A stretch of 64,000 nucleotides of DNA. It comes from Enhygromyxa salina (lineage in GTDB: Bacteria; Myxococcota_A; Polyangia; Nannocystales; Nannocystaceae). This document shows, piece after piece, positions 16,788-25,715 of the stretch. Within the stretch, counting starts at the first letter, position 1. Each line of letters opens with the position of its first letter. The notes below the pieces were generated by a model that searched no databases, was not told the origin of the DNA, and saw only the letters and a program-made list of their open reading frames with translations. Location of the stretch: NCBI RefSeq assembly GCF_000737335.2, contig NZ_JMCC02000020.1, positions 1 through 64,000 on the forward strand. Reading direction: 5' to 3'. The position numbers and the translations under genes were made by a program.

Positions 16788-18251
16788 TCAAGGTGGGGCC
16801 AAGCCGCTGGGGACCGTGTCCGGTCGCAGCTCGGGCAGCGTCGCCACGCTTGGATCGGTGAGCGTCTTCAGAAATTCACGAAGGTTGGAGAGCCCGACGA
16901 AGTTGGGATCGAGCTCGAGCAGCTCGGAGAGAGTGGCGACGATCTCTGCGATGTGATCGGGGCCCTGTTGCACGGTGCCGATTAACTCGGGGAGCAGGCC
17001 AGCGGGATCGAAGTCGACGATGCTGGTTGTTGGGGATCCGTAGTGCACCAGCACCTGCTGCAGCTCGAGCAGCGCGCCGTCGTGCATGTAGGGCGGCGAG
17101 ATCGCGACGTTGCGCAGCGACGGGGTTCGAAACGCGAAGCGATCGGCCGGATCATGGCTGTCCAACTCGCGCCCGTGGTCGAACGGGGCGCTCGCCGGGT
17201 TGCCAGGTCCAAGCTGCGGGACGCCGGTGCTGTGAAACAGGTGATCGGTGAGCAGCGGGCCCACGTGACATGCACCGCAGCCGGCCGCGCCGTAGAACAA
17301 GATCGCGCCGAGCTTGGCGGCGTCCGAGATCGCGCTGATGTCATCGCGCAAGTAGGCGTCCCACGGCGCGTCTGGAAACGAGAAGGCTTGTCGCTCGTAG
17401 GCCGCGATCGCGTTGGCGGCCGCGACGAAGGTCAGCTCGTCAAAGCTCTGGTCCGGGTAGGCGGCGGCGAACAGGGCCACGTAGCCATCGATCGCGCCAA
17501 GCCGGACCATCAGCGCCGCCCAGATCGCCTGCGGGTCATCGTCTGCGAGGGCGCCGAGCTCGTTGGGTTCGCCGAGCACCGTGAGCTGGTCGGCCTCGCC
17601 GCGCATCTCTTGGCGATCGAGCACGGGAAACATCGCTTGGGCGGCGAGCGGACCGTGCAGGCCCGGCAGCAGATCGGGCCCGGCCGGGGTCTGCAGCTGG
17701 CCGCGGGCGTCGAGCTGGACCCGGCCATCCCAGAACATGTGCGTGAACCCGGGCTGGCCCAGGTTGAACAGCGCCTGCGAGTGGCGCGGGCCAAACGGTG
17801 GGTGCGGGCCCTCGGCGCGCATCGGGCCAAGCCCGACCGCGCCGGTGCCAAGCGTGAGCGACAGGCCGTCGCTGGTGCCGAGCGAAGGGTGGTGACAGGT
17901 CGCGCAGGCCGTGTCCTTGGGGCCCGAGAGGATCGGATCGAAGAACAGCGCGCCGCCAAGCGCGACGAGGGCGGGGTCGTCGGGGGCAGGGGGCTCGAGC
18001 GGTTCAACCGGGACTGGCTGGGCCTCGAGCAACGCGGCGAGCTGCTCGTCGAGGTCGATCGCGGGGCCCGTGGTGCCGCTGTCTTCCCCGGCTGTCCACG
18101 CCGAGCCCGACTCGCTGTCGGACTGGGTGTCGGCGTGGGTGCTGGTGCTCGACTCGGTGGTGGCGGCGTCGCTTGGGTCGGGCGGCCTGGAGGGCACGCA
18201 CGCGCTCAGCAAGCCCGGCAGCGCGAGCACACGGATGACCTGGCGCGACAT
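16788..18251 (-). CDS. Di-heme cytochrome c peroxidase/MauG-like lipoprotein
   Basis: About 487 residues from ATG 18251, which starts a lipoprotein signal (LPGLLSAC); the longer open frame upstream is Arg-rich and non-coding. After a Thr/Ser/Asp linker comes the CCP/MauG domain, with DPALVALGGALFFDPILSGP and first heme motif CATCHH, the conserved NLGQPGFTHMFWDGR region, a second heme motif CGACH, and FRTPSLRNVAISPPYMHDGA followed by ELQQVL near the end. Family members reduce peroxide or carry out long-range oxidation using two c-type hemes in the periplasm. Being a lipoprotein, it should sit on a membrane facing the periplasm or outside. It is in the same direction as the propeller genes, 208 bp upstream of them. 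Confidence 0.92.
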   Translation of the reverse strand: MSRQVIRVLALPGLLSACVPSRPPDPSDAATTESSTSTHADTQSDSESGSAWTAGEDSGTTGPAIDLDEQLAALLEAQPVPVEPLEPPAPDDPALVALGGALFFDPILSGPKDTACATCHHPSLGTSDGLSLTLGTGAVGLGPMRAEGPHPPFGPRHSQALFNLGQPGFTHMFWDGRVQLDARGQLQTPAGPDLLPGLHGPLAAQAMFPVLDRQEMRGEADQLTVLGEPNELGALADDDPQAIWAALMVRLGAIDGYVALFAAAYPDQSFDELTFVAAANAIAAYERQAFSFPDAPWDAYLRDDISAISDAAKLGAILFYGAAGCGACHVGPLLTDHLFHSTGVPQLGPGNPASAPFDHGRELDSHDPADRFAFRTPSLRNVAISPPYMHDGALLELQQVLVHYGSPTTSIVDFDPAGLLPELIGTVQQGPDHIAEIVATLSELLELDPNFVGLSNLREFLKTLTDPSVATLPELRPDTVPSGLAPP

Positions 18252-18295
18252 CAGCGGGGACAGTCTATGCGATCCCGCGGGAGCCCGCGGGCCGC

Positions 18296-18487
18296 TCAGT
18301 CGAGCGCTTCGAGGGTGCCGGCGTCGGCGTTTAGGCGCACGCGCTGACCGGTCGTGAAGATCCGGGTCGCGTCGGGCAGGTCGACGACGGCGGGCAGCCC
18401 GAGCTCTCGCGCGACGACAGCCCCGTGCGACAAGGTCCCGCCGATCTCGGTCGCTAGCGCGCCGTGCCCGTATACCCCAGCCGCTGC
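18296..18487 (-). pseudogene. C-terminal fragment of a PEP-utilising enzyme (mobile domain)
   Basis: The minus strand encodes GALATEIGGTLSHGAVVARE followed by LGLPAVVDLPDATRIF and GQRVRLNADAGTLEALD, ending at 18296. This is the end of the PEP-utilising mobile (swivelling His) domain of PEP synthase or rifampin phosphotransferase-like enzymes, with the phospho-His in TLSHGA. The rest of the enzyme is missing; the frame upstream runs into the start of the divergent membrane-protein gene. It is a truncated gene and should be inactive. It accounts for most of the 18252-18549 gap. Confidence 0.72.
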
Positions 18488-18549
18488 GGGCTCGCATCGC
18501 GGCTGCCGCCACGCCGTGTTCGTGTTCCAGTCGATCGACGCAGCGGTTC

Positions 18550-20574
18550 GTGGCACCCTCCGCTCGGATGCTCGACGTCGCCCGTCACGCTCAGGTCCAG
18601 TTTAGCTTGGGCCTCCTGGCATTGCTGGTGTGCTTGACCGCCCTCGCGTGGCGCAACGTGTTTGGGCGGCCGCCCGCGCCAGATCTGGTGATTCCGGCGT
18701 GGCTAAAGGACCGCTTGTGGCCCAGCCGCGACGTCGACAGCAAGTGGCGCGCGCGCGGGCGGCTGCTGCTCGACGGTGGCTTGGCCGCGCTCGCGCTGGT
18801 GCTCGCGTTGTTCGCCATGACCGCGGGCCGAGTCGACGGCAGCCGCCTCGATCGCGAACGGGTGTTCCACGAGGTCATCCAGGCCAAGTATCACGCCGAG
18901 CTTGGCTGGGATCGCATCTACGCGTGCTCATGGGCCGCGGATCACGACGGCGAGCGGGCGTTCTCGTGGATCGAGAAAGCCCGCGCGCTCGAGCTTGGCC
19001 CCGCGCCCACGCTACAGGCCAGGCCCAAGCCGGAGACCAAGCTCGAGTTCGACGAGAGGCGGGAGGGCAAGCTCCGCAAGGTCACCGTCAGGCCCGAGGT
19101 CCCCGTCGAGGTTGAGCGCCCGCCCGCCAACGTTGGCGGCAAGCTGGTGCCCACCCGCGCGCTCGCGGATCAAGCCGAGTGTGAGCCGCGCTTCGCCGAC
19201 GGCCGCTGGGACGAGTTCAAAGCCGACGTGGCCACGGCCGCCGCGATGTGGCCAAAGGATGGGTACGAGGGCCGCAACAAGGACGCGCGCTCGTTCAAGC
19301 TGGCCCCCGTGTTCGAGAGCTACGGCAGCACCGCGACGCCGGCTCGCTTGGCCCGCTTGCGGCTATGGTTCTCGATCCTCCCGGTCTCGGGCGGCAGCTT
19401 GTTCGTGCTCTCGCTGCTTGGTGGGCTGCTGAGCATTGGCGCGCTGGGGCTGGTCTGGCGCGCCTATGGTCTGCGCGCCGCGGCGTTGGTCGGGATCGTG
19501 TGCTTCGCCGAGCTGGCGGTCAGCCCGATCGCCAGCGGTGCTGGGGTCGCGGCCTCGCTCGCGCTGGCGACCGTGCTCGCGGGCTTCGCCGCCGCCGAAC
19601 TCGACCGCTGGGCGCTCGCGGGTGGCCTGCTCGCGTTCGCCAGCGTCGAGCTGGTGTGGCCAAGCCTGGTCGTGCTCGCGCTGGTCGCCAAGCTTGGCGC
19701 CGACTGGCTCGCGGGCCATCCACGCAAGCGCGAGCTGACCCGGCTTGCGATCGGGGCAGGCGCGACGGCGGTCGCGCTGCTGCTGCTCAGCGCGACGCTC
19801 CCGGGCGGATTTGGCAATTGGTCGGCGTGGGCGGATCGCGTGGCCGTGCACCGCTACGCCGACGGCTCGCGCCAGGTCGGCCTGCGCTGGCTGTTCGTCC
19901 CCGACGGCAGCTGGCTGGGCGGCAACAAGGCGCTTGCGTACCCCGAGAAGGCCCAGCGCCTCGCCGACCGCCACGCGTGGATCTTGCTGTGCGGCGTGTT
20001 GCTGCTGGTGCCCTCTTTGTTGGCGGTGCGTCGGCTGCCGCCGCTCGCGTTCGCGGGGATCGCTGGGGTCACGGCCACCTTCGCGATGTTCTCGACCGAG
20101 GCCACCGCGTGGGGGATCGCGCTGCCCATGTTGGCGCTGGCGGCCGCCGCGATCGCCAAGCACCACAAGCCTTCGGCGCTGCTCGTGGGCCGGCCTTCCA
20201 CGGTGTTGATCGCCGGTTGCCTGGCCCTGTGCGTGGGCATGCATGGCATCTTTCGGATCCAGCCCTTCGAGCCATGGTTGTTCAACATGGTGTACTCGCA
20301 CCTGTTGACCACGCTCATGCTCGGGCTTGGCGTCGCCTTGTTGTTGCTGCCAGGCTTGCGCGAGCACGGTGATCCGCCGGGGGCGCCAGCCTCGATCCCC
20401 GTGCTGCTGGCAACGTCGGGGCGCACCCCCAAGCCGGCCGCGGACGCCAGCGAGGCGCTCACGCCCGAGCAGGTCGCCGCCGCCGCGGCCTTTGACGCCG
20501 CCTCCGCGATCACGGCCGTGATCAAAGATGAACCGGAACCGGCGCGCGACGAGCAGCCCGGAGGTGCGTCATGA
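18550..20574 (+). CDS. Polytopic membrane protein, paralogue of the next gene (possible glycosyltransferase)
   Basis: A 674-residue protein with a GTG start (or ATG at 18568). Two N-terminal helices are followed by a soluble domain at about 100-255 with VIQAKYHAELGWDRIYACSW, then about 9-10 transmembrane helices and a cytoplasmic Ala/Pro-rich tail. The soluble domain and helix layout match the downstream gene (HQVIGAKYFSEVGYFRIYEC), so the two are duplicates. The architecture is reminiscent of GT-C membrane glycosyltransferases that use polyprenyl-phosphate sugars, with an early acidic patch facing outside, but no family signature is certain. The stop overlaps the next start (ATGA), implying coupled translation and perhaps a heteromeric complex. 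Confidence 0.85.
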   Translation: MAPSARMLDVARHAQVQFSLGLLALLVCLTALAWRNVFGRPPAPDLVIPAWLKDRLWPSRDVDSKWRARGRLLLDGGLAALALVLALFAMTAGRVDGSRLDRERVFHEVIQAKYHAELGWDRIYACSWAADHDGERAFSWIEKARALELGPAPTLQARPKPETKLEFDERREGKLRKVTVRPEVPVEVERPPANVGGKLVPTRALADQAECEPRFADGRWDEFKADVATAAAMWPKDGYEGRNKDARSFKLAPVFESYGSTATPARLARLRLWFSILPVSGGSLFVLSLLGGLLSIGALGLVWRAYGLRAAALVGIVCFAELAVSPIASGAGVAASLALATVLAGFAAAELDRWALAGGLLAFASVELVWPSLVVLALVAKLGADWLAGHPRKRELTRLAIGAGATAVALLLLSATLPGGFGNWSAWADRVAVHRYADGSRQVGLRWLFVPDGSWLGGNKALAYPEKAQRLADRHAWILLCGVLLLVPSLLAVRRLPPLAFAGIAGVTATFAMFSTEATAWGIALPMLALAAAAIAKHHKPSALLVGRPSTVLIAGCLALCVGMHGIFRIQPFEPWLFNMVYSHLLTTLMLGLGVALLLLPGLREHGDPPGAPASIPVLLATSGRTPKPAADASEALTPEQVAAAAAFDAASAITAVIKDEPEPARDEQPGGAS

Positions 20575-22268
20575 TCGCGCCGCCCGAGGTCATCACGCGG
20601 GAGCCAGGGCTGGGCGAGCAGCTGTGGTTTTACCTGACCTCGCGGACCGAGACCTCCGACATGCAGTTTGGCTTCGCGGTCTTGGCGATCGCCGTGCTGC
20701 TCGCGGGGGTCGCCTGGCGCACGCTGCAATTGCACCGGCGCCAGTCCACGGATCCCGCCACGCCCAGCAAGTGGCTGCGCTGGGGCGATCGCATGATCAG
20801 CGCGGCGCTGCTGGTCGCCGCGCTGGGCTCGGCCACCCAGTACTTCTACGGCTCGCGCAACAACGACAGCTGGCTGCACCGATGGGATCTGTATCACCAG
20901 GTCATCGGCGCCAAGTACTTCTCTGAAGTCGGGTATTTCCGCATCTACGAGTGCACCTGGGAGATCGACGCCACGCACGAGCGCCACTTTAGGCGGGTGG
21001 CCAAGATGCGCGACATCGAGACCCTGAAGATCCTCCCGACCGCCGAGGCCGTCGGCGAGATGGACTGCGCGGAGCTGTTCACCGACGAGGCCCGGCTCGA
21101 GCAATTCGCCAAGGACGTCAACGACATCCACGAGCTCGGCGGCCACGGCATGTGGAACAAGCTGTTCTCTGACAAGGGCTTCAACGGCACGCCCTTCCAC
21201 GCGTGGATCTTGTCCAAGCTCACCGCCCACGTGGACATCGTGGAGAAGGAGCTGATCTGGCTGGGCCTGCTCGACGTGTTCTTAATGATGTTCGCGTTTG
21301 GCTGCGTCGCGTGGGCGTGGGACGTGAAGACGGCCGCGATCGCGATGCTGTTCTTCTGCGCGAACTTCCCCAATCGCTACATTCACATGGGTGGGTCGAT
21401 CTTGCGCTTCGACTACATCGCAATGCTGATCATCGCGCTCGCGCTGATGAAGAAAGATCGGTTTGCGATCGCTGGCGCGTGCGTGGCGTGGGCAACCGCC
21501 GAGCGGGTGTTCCCCGCCGTGTTCGCCGCTGGCCTGGGGTTCAAGGCCGGCGTCGAGCTGCTGGCCACCCGCAAGCTCCGCCGCGAGTACCTGCACTTTG
21601 GGCTTGGCTTCGTGCTTGGGCTGCTGGTCCTGGTTGGGCTGAGCCTGTCCATGAGCGACACGATCGGCGGCGGCGTCGACAACTGGCGCGACTGGTGGGC
21701 CAACATGAAGGTCCACACCGAGCACACCCGCGGGTTTCGGGTCGGGTTCAAGCACATGTTCATGATGGACGGCAACGTGACCGAGAGGCATCGGTTCATG
21801 GGCTGGGCCAGCAAGACCAAGGCGTTTCACACCCGGGATCACTACTATCTATTGACGATGGCGGCGCTGTTTGGGCCGCTGGTGCTCGCGGTCCGCAAGC
21901 TCGACGCGGTCACCTTCGCCGCGCTGTTTTGCGCGGCCGGGTTCTTCACGCTGACGATCGCCACCCGGTACTACTACTCGGTGATGGTGCTGTTCATCCT
22001 CGTTGATCGGAACCTGTTCGAGGATCGCAAGCAGATGCTGCTGACGGCGCTGTTGTGTCTGACCGCCGCGTTCTTGACCAAGACCGCCGCGGCGACCTCG
22101 AGCGTGCCGTATCACTACAACACCGCCTCGAGCGCCGCGTTCGCGGGGTACTTTGTGATCTTGGGGGCGCTGCTGTGGATCGATCCGTGGCTGCGGGATC
22201 GGTTCATCACCGGTACTGACGCTGCGGACGAGCCGGCAACCACCGAGCCGACGCCGCCCGAGACGTAG
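20571..22268 (+). CDS. Polytopic membrane protein, second paralogue (possible glycosyltransferase)
   Basis: A 565-residue partner of the preceding gene, with the same order of parts: two N-terminal helices, a soluble segment (YHQVIGAKYFSEVGYFRIYE to about residue 220, with Cys in MDCAELF), then roughly ten transmembrane helices (e.g. MMFAFGCVAWAW, FGLGFVLGLLVLVGLSLSM) and a short Thr/Pro/Glu tail. The conserved region between the two includes an AKY...YxRIYxC core and a WxxD-like segment, which may form an active or binding site. It starts with ATG inside the stop of the upstream gene. A GT-C-like or polymer-export role is inference from topology only. Confidence 0.85.
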   Translation: MIAPPEVITREPGLGEQLWFYLTSRTETSDMQFGFAVLAIAVLLAGVAWRTLQLHRRQSTDPATPSKWLRWGDRMISAALLVAALGSATQYFYGSRNNDSWLHRWDLYHQVIGAKYFSEVGYFRIYECTWEIDATHERHFRRVAKMRDIETLKILPTAEAVGEMDCAELFTDEARLEQFAKDVNDIHELGGHGMWNKLFSDKGFNGTPFHAWILSKLTAHVDIVEKELIWLGLLDVFLMMFAFGCVAWAWDVKTAAIAMLFFCANFPNRYIHMGGSILRFDYIAMLIIALALMKKDRFAIAGACVAWATAERVFPAVFAAGLGFKAGVELLATRKLRREYLHFGLGFVLGLLVLVGLSLSMSDTIGGGVDNWRDWWANMKVHTEHTRGFRVGFKHMFMMDGNVTERHRFMGWASKTKAFHTRDHYYLLTMAALFGPLVLAVRKLDAVTFAALFCAAGFFTLTIATRYYYSVMVLFILVDRNLFEDRKQMLLTALLCLTAAFLTKTAAATSSVPYHYNTASSAAFAGYFVILGALLWIDPWLRDRFITGTDAADEPATTEPTPPET

Positions 22269-22290
22269 ACCGGATCAGCCCGACAGCGGA

Positions 22291-22330
22291 AGCGCTCAGT
22301 GAAGCTCCCGAGCGCTCAGTGAAGCTCGGG
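22291..22330. repeat. 20-bp direct duplication at the 3' end of the 22316 gene
   Basis: The sequence agcgctcagtgaagctc occurs twice back to back at 22291 and 22311, separated by ccg. It duplicates the final codons (Glu-Leu-His-stop) of the minus-strand 83-residue gene. It looks like a recent slip duplication and leaves the protein unchanged. Confidence 0.8.
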
Positions 22331-22567
22331 ATCGCCGTCGTCGTCGCCGAGCGAGCTCACCAGGTGGAAGCTAGGCGGGGCCGGGGCGGTGCTGGTCTGC
22401 TTGTCGATCTCGCCGATCGCCAGGCCCAAGATGTCGCGGAGCTCCCGCGCGGTGCCGTCTTGAACGCGAACGGTGGTGCCGCCTACGGAGATGTGAACGG
22501 CGCCGCAGCTGCAGCGATCGATGCGACAGTTGGACGAGCGGGCGATCGTGGTGGTGACGTGTTTCAA
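22316..22567 (-). CDS. Small Cys-containing conserved protein
   Basis: An 83-residue protein with an ATG start. The core RSSNCRIDRCSCGAVHISVG has a CxxxxCxCxxxH arrangement that could bind a metal, followed by a short beta hairpin (GGTTVRV) and a helix (ELRDILGLAIGEI), then a disordered acidic tail. This resembles small single-domain proteins seen widely in myxobacteria with unknown role. No signal peptide is present. It is alone on this strand; the radical SAM gene ends 190 bp upstream and nothing certain lies between them. Confidence 0.72.
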   Translation of the reverse strand: MKHVTTTIARSSNCRIDRCSCGAVHISVGGTTVRVQDGTARELRDILGLAIGEIDKQTSTAPAPPSFHLVSSLGDDDGDPELH

Positions 22568-22757
22568 GCAGCGGCCTCGAGCGCGACGCTACCCGCTCGC
22601 TGCGGGCTTGGCCAGCGGCGGGGGCGTCGCTGGTTCCGGGTCATCGCGCCGCCTCGCTTGGGCTTGGGCTTGGGGGCTGGCCGCGGGTACGCACCTCCGC
22701 TCGGAGGCGCTGCACGCGTCGCGAAGCCGCGGGGGCAGACCCGGCGCACGTCATGGC

Positions 22758-24281
22758 TCACGCATGGCCAAGGTGCCGTCGCTGCCGATCCGGCAGGAGC
22801 TTCGTGGCTTGCACGGCGGTGGCCTGCTCGGCCCGCTGCAGCTGCCGCGCGAGCCTTGGGGCGCGACGGCCGTTGTCGGCAAAGTCGGCTTCGATCAGCT
22901 CGCACACGTGATCGTGCGACTCGCCGCGGACCTCGATCAGGTGCTGCGCCAGGTAGCGCGCGCGGTTCTCGAGCGAGACCGAGTGCACGCGCCCAGCCTG
23001 CCCGAACAGCCAGTCCGCGAACGCCAAGGTTCGCTCGAAGGGCGAGCCGCCGGCCCACAGCAGCCGCATGCCCTTGGCCAGATCACCGCGGTTCCAGAAG
23101 CTGTCCCAGACCTGCGCGAACCGGCGCAGCCGCTGCATGGTCGCAAAGTCGATCGCGTGGCTCTGCAAGATCCCGTAGGGCGGCCGCGGCTCGAACACCA
23201 TGCCAAACTCGTCCGCGTGACGGGAGATCGGGGTGCCGCGCAGCCGCTTGAGCAGGCCAACTTGCACCTCTTGGACATCGGCGGCGACCAGCCGATCGAG
23301 CCCGCGACCAAAGCTCTGCGCCGACTCGCCGGGCAGCCCGATGATCAGATCCGTGTGCAGGTGCACGCCCGTGTGCTCGCGCAGGAAGTTCAGGTTGTCG
23401 AACATCCGGGCCACGTTCTGACGGCGAGAGATCCGCTTGCCGACCTCGTCATCCAAGGTCTGCACGCCAACCTCGAACTGCAAGCTGCCAGCCGGGAACG
23501 CGGCGATCAGCTCGCGCAGGCCCTCCGGCAGGCGGTCGGGCACCATCTCGAAGTGCAGGAACAGGCCGGGCCGGATCCGGGCCAAGAAAAACTCCAGGAT
23601 CGCGGCGCTGCGCTCGAGGTCCAGGTTGAAGGTCCGGTCGACAAACTTGAACTGGCGGGCGCCGCGTTCGATCAGCTCGTCGAAGGCCGCGAGCAGGGCC
23701 GGCAGCGGGAACGCGCGGACCCGCTTGTCGAGCGAGGACAGGCAAAACTCGCAGCGGTAGGGGCACCCGCGCGAGGCTTCGACATACAGCACCCGGTCGC
23801 GCAGATCGTGATCGTCATACAGCGCATAGGGCAGCTCGAGCTCGGCCAACTCGGGCAGCCCGCCATCGATGACGCGGGTCAGCGGATGTTGGCCGGCGAT
23901 CAGGCGCGCGCACAGCTGGGCGAAGGCCCGCTCGCCCTCGCCCGTGATCACGTAGTCGACCTCGGCGAGCCAGGCCTGGTCATCGATCTCGTAGCTGACC
24001 TCGGGCCCGCCAACGACCAGCGTCACGCTTGGGGCCAGCCGTCGCAGCAGCTCGACCAGCTGCCGGGTTGGCTCGACGTTCCAGATGTACACGCCCAGTC
24101 CAACGATGCTCGGCCCGGTGGCCAGGATTGCTTCCGCGATGTCGAGCGGGCGCTCGTGAATCGTGAACTCGAGCAGCCGGGTCTGCTCGCGCAGCGGGCC
24201 CATGTTCGCAAGCAGATAGCGCAAGCCGAAGGCTGCGTGTGGGTACTTGGCGTTGAGGGTCGCCAATGTGATCGTCGACAC
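22758..24281 (-). CDS. B12-binding domain radical SAM protein (DUF4080 type)
   Basis: About 507 residues from a GTG at 24281 (VSTITLATLNAKYPHAAFGL), the usual start for this family; the frame continues upstream without coding character. Residues 1-140 form a cobalamin-binding-like Rossmann domain (ITGEGERAFAQL, VGGPEVSYE). The radical SAM core follows, with CPYRCEFC at Cys173, Cys177 and Cys180 binding the 4Fe-4S cluster, then a GLPGE motif and a C-terminal DUF4080-like domain (FAQVWDSFWNRGDLAKGMRL). Relatives carry out methylations or rearrangements on unknown substrates. The cobalamin domain lacks an obvious DxHxxG motif, so B12 use is uncertain. It is divergent from the DUF4215 lipoprotein gene. 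Confidence 0.9.
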   Translation of the reverse strand: MSTITLATLNAKYPHAAFGLRYLLANMGPLREQTRLLEFTIHERPLDIAEAILATGPSIVGLGVYIWNVEPTRQLVELLRRLAPSVTLVVGGPEVSYEIDDQAWLAEVDYVITGEGERAFAQLCARLIAGQHPLTRVIDGGLPELAELELPYALYDDHDLRDRVLYVEASRGCPYRCEFCLSSLDKRVRAFPLPALLAAFDELIERGARQFKFVDRTFNLDLERSAAILEFFLARIRPGLFLHFEMVPDRLPEGLRELIAAFPAGSLQFEVGVQTLDDEVGKRISRRQNVARMFDNLNFLREHTGVHLHTDLIIGLPGESAQSFGRGLDRLVAADVQEVQVGLLKRLRGTPISRHADEFGMVFEPRPPYGILQSHAIDFATMQRLRRFAQVWDSFWNRGDLAKGMRLLWAGGSPFERTLAFADWLFGQAGRVHSVSLENRARYLAQHLIEVRGESHDHVCELIEADFADNGRRAPRLARQLQRAEQATAVQATKLLPDRQRRHLGHA

Positions 24282-24360
24282 GGGCCGGCACCATAGCAGC
24301 CCACCGGGCCGGGCGCCTTGTCGCTGGACGAGCGTCGCGCGCTTCGCCATCATCCCGAGG

Positions 24361-25668
24361 ATGACGGGCAAGCTTGGACGGACGACGCTGACGGTGGCCG
24401 TAGTGCTGGCGGGGGCGACCTCGGTCGGGTGCACCCCTGAAGAGAGCAGCCCGTTCACGATGACCAAGGGTGACGGGACCGAGGGCGACGGCGACGGCGA
24501 CCCTGGCGACGGCGACGGCGATGCCAACCCCAACTGTGGTGACGGCGTCGTGCAGGTCGGGGAAGAGTGCGACCTGGGCTCGCAAAACGGTGAGTCGAGC
24601 CAGTGCACGCCCACCTGCCACATCGCGGCATGCGGTGACGGCTACGTCTACCAAGGCTTCGAAGAGTGCGACGACGGCAACGCGACCAACGCCGACGACT
24701 GCGTGACCGGCTGCAAGCTCGCCACCTGCGGCGACGGGTTCTTGCACGCTGGCGTAGAGGCGTGCGACGACGGCAACCTCGACAACGCCGACGGCTGCAC
24801 CACGATGTGCCTGCCCGGCACGTGCAGCGACGGGATCCTGCAAGAGGGCGAGCAGTGTGACGACGGCAACGTCGACACCAGCGACGACTGCCCCGCCTGT
24901 CAGTTTGCGTTTTGCGGCGATGGCTACGTGCAAAACGGGGTCGAGGCCTGCGACGACGGCAACCTCGACAGCAACGACGGCTGCACCTCGCCGCTGTGCG
25001 AGCACGCCCAGTGCGGCGACGGGATCCTCTACGAGGGCGTGGAGGAGTGCGACGACGGCAACGACGTCAACGGCGACGCGTGCACGCTGGCCTGCACCGT
25101 GGCGTTCTGCGGAGACGGGGTCAAGCAGGCTGGCGTGGAGGAGTGCGACGACGGCAACGACGTTGACGACGACTACTGCACGAACGACTGCACCTCGCTG
25201 CTGTACTTCGTCGAGGGTCCGCAGACCAACGTGGACGAGGCCGATCTTGGGGGCTGGGAGGAGTGCTGGACCGGGTTTTATGGCACCACCTACCCCAACC
25301 TGACCGGAACGATCCTGGGTCAGCAGTGCACGGGCAGCAAGCTGTTGGTTGGCTGTCGCCCCGTCAACTCCACGGTGTTCACGCTGCTGGCCATGGGCGA
25401 CCGCGAGGATGTCTTGTTCGAGACTGGCCAGGGCAACGTCACCCACGACGCCAACGGGGTGTCTTGGTACTACAACGGGTCGTGGTCCATGGGGTTCGCG
25501 GATCTCGGGACTGGCGTGCAGCGCAATTCCTGTGACACGGGCAACGTCAGCCCGACCCTGCGCATGTGCTGGCATACCGGGAACAATCAGATTACGACCG
25601 GCTATCGGTGCGGGTCGCAATTCCCGTTCAACAACCAGTGGGAGCGCGTGATCATGCACGCGGATTGA
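24361..25668 (+). CDS. DUF4215 Cys-rich repeat lipoprotein
   Basis: 435 residues from ATG 24361, whose signal sequence ends in a lipobox (ATSVGC). A GDGDGDPGDGDGDANPN linker leads to about seven tandem repeats of some 30 residues, each of the form CGDGxxxxGxExCDDGNxxxxDxC (DUF4215, a myxobacterial Cys-rich repeat). The last 150 residues are a separate domain with GWEECWTGFYGTTY, LLVGCRPVNSTVFTLLAMGD and NNQWERVIMHAD, found at the end of many such surface proteins. It should be a calcium- or disulfide-stabilised outer-surface lipoprotein. Its role is unknown; adhesion or structure is a guess. Confidence 0.9.
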   Translation: MTGKLGRTTLTVAVVLAGATSVGCTPEESSPFTMTKGDGTEGDGDGDPGDGDGDANPNCGDGVVQVGEECDLGSQNGESSQCTPTCHIAACGDGYVYQGFEECDDGNATNADDCVTGCKLATCGDGFLHAGVEACDDGNLDNADGCTTMCLPGTCSDGILQEGEQCDDGNVDTSDDCPACQFAFCGDGYVQNGVEACDDGNLDSNDGCTSPLCEHAQCGDGILYEGVEECDDGNDVNGDACTLACTVAFCGDGVKQAGVEECDDGNDVDDDYCTNDCTSLLYFVEGPQTNVDEADLGGWEECWTGFYGTTYPNLTGTILGQQCTGSKLLVGCRPVNSTVFTLLAMGDREDVLFETGQGNVTHDANGVSWYYNGSWSMGFADLGTGVQRNSCDTGNVSPTLRMCWHTGNNQITTGYRCGSQFPFNNQWERVIMHAD

Positions 25669-25715
25669 CCCCGGCCGCGGGCTAGCACCACGGGCTGCTA
25701 GAACGAGCTGACAGG

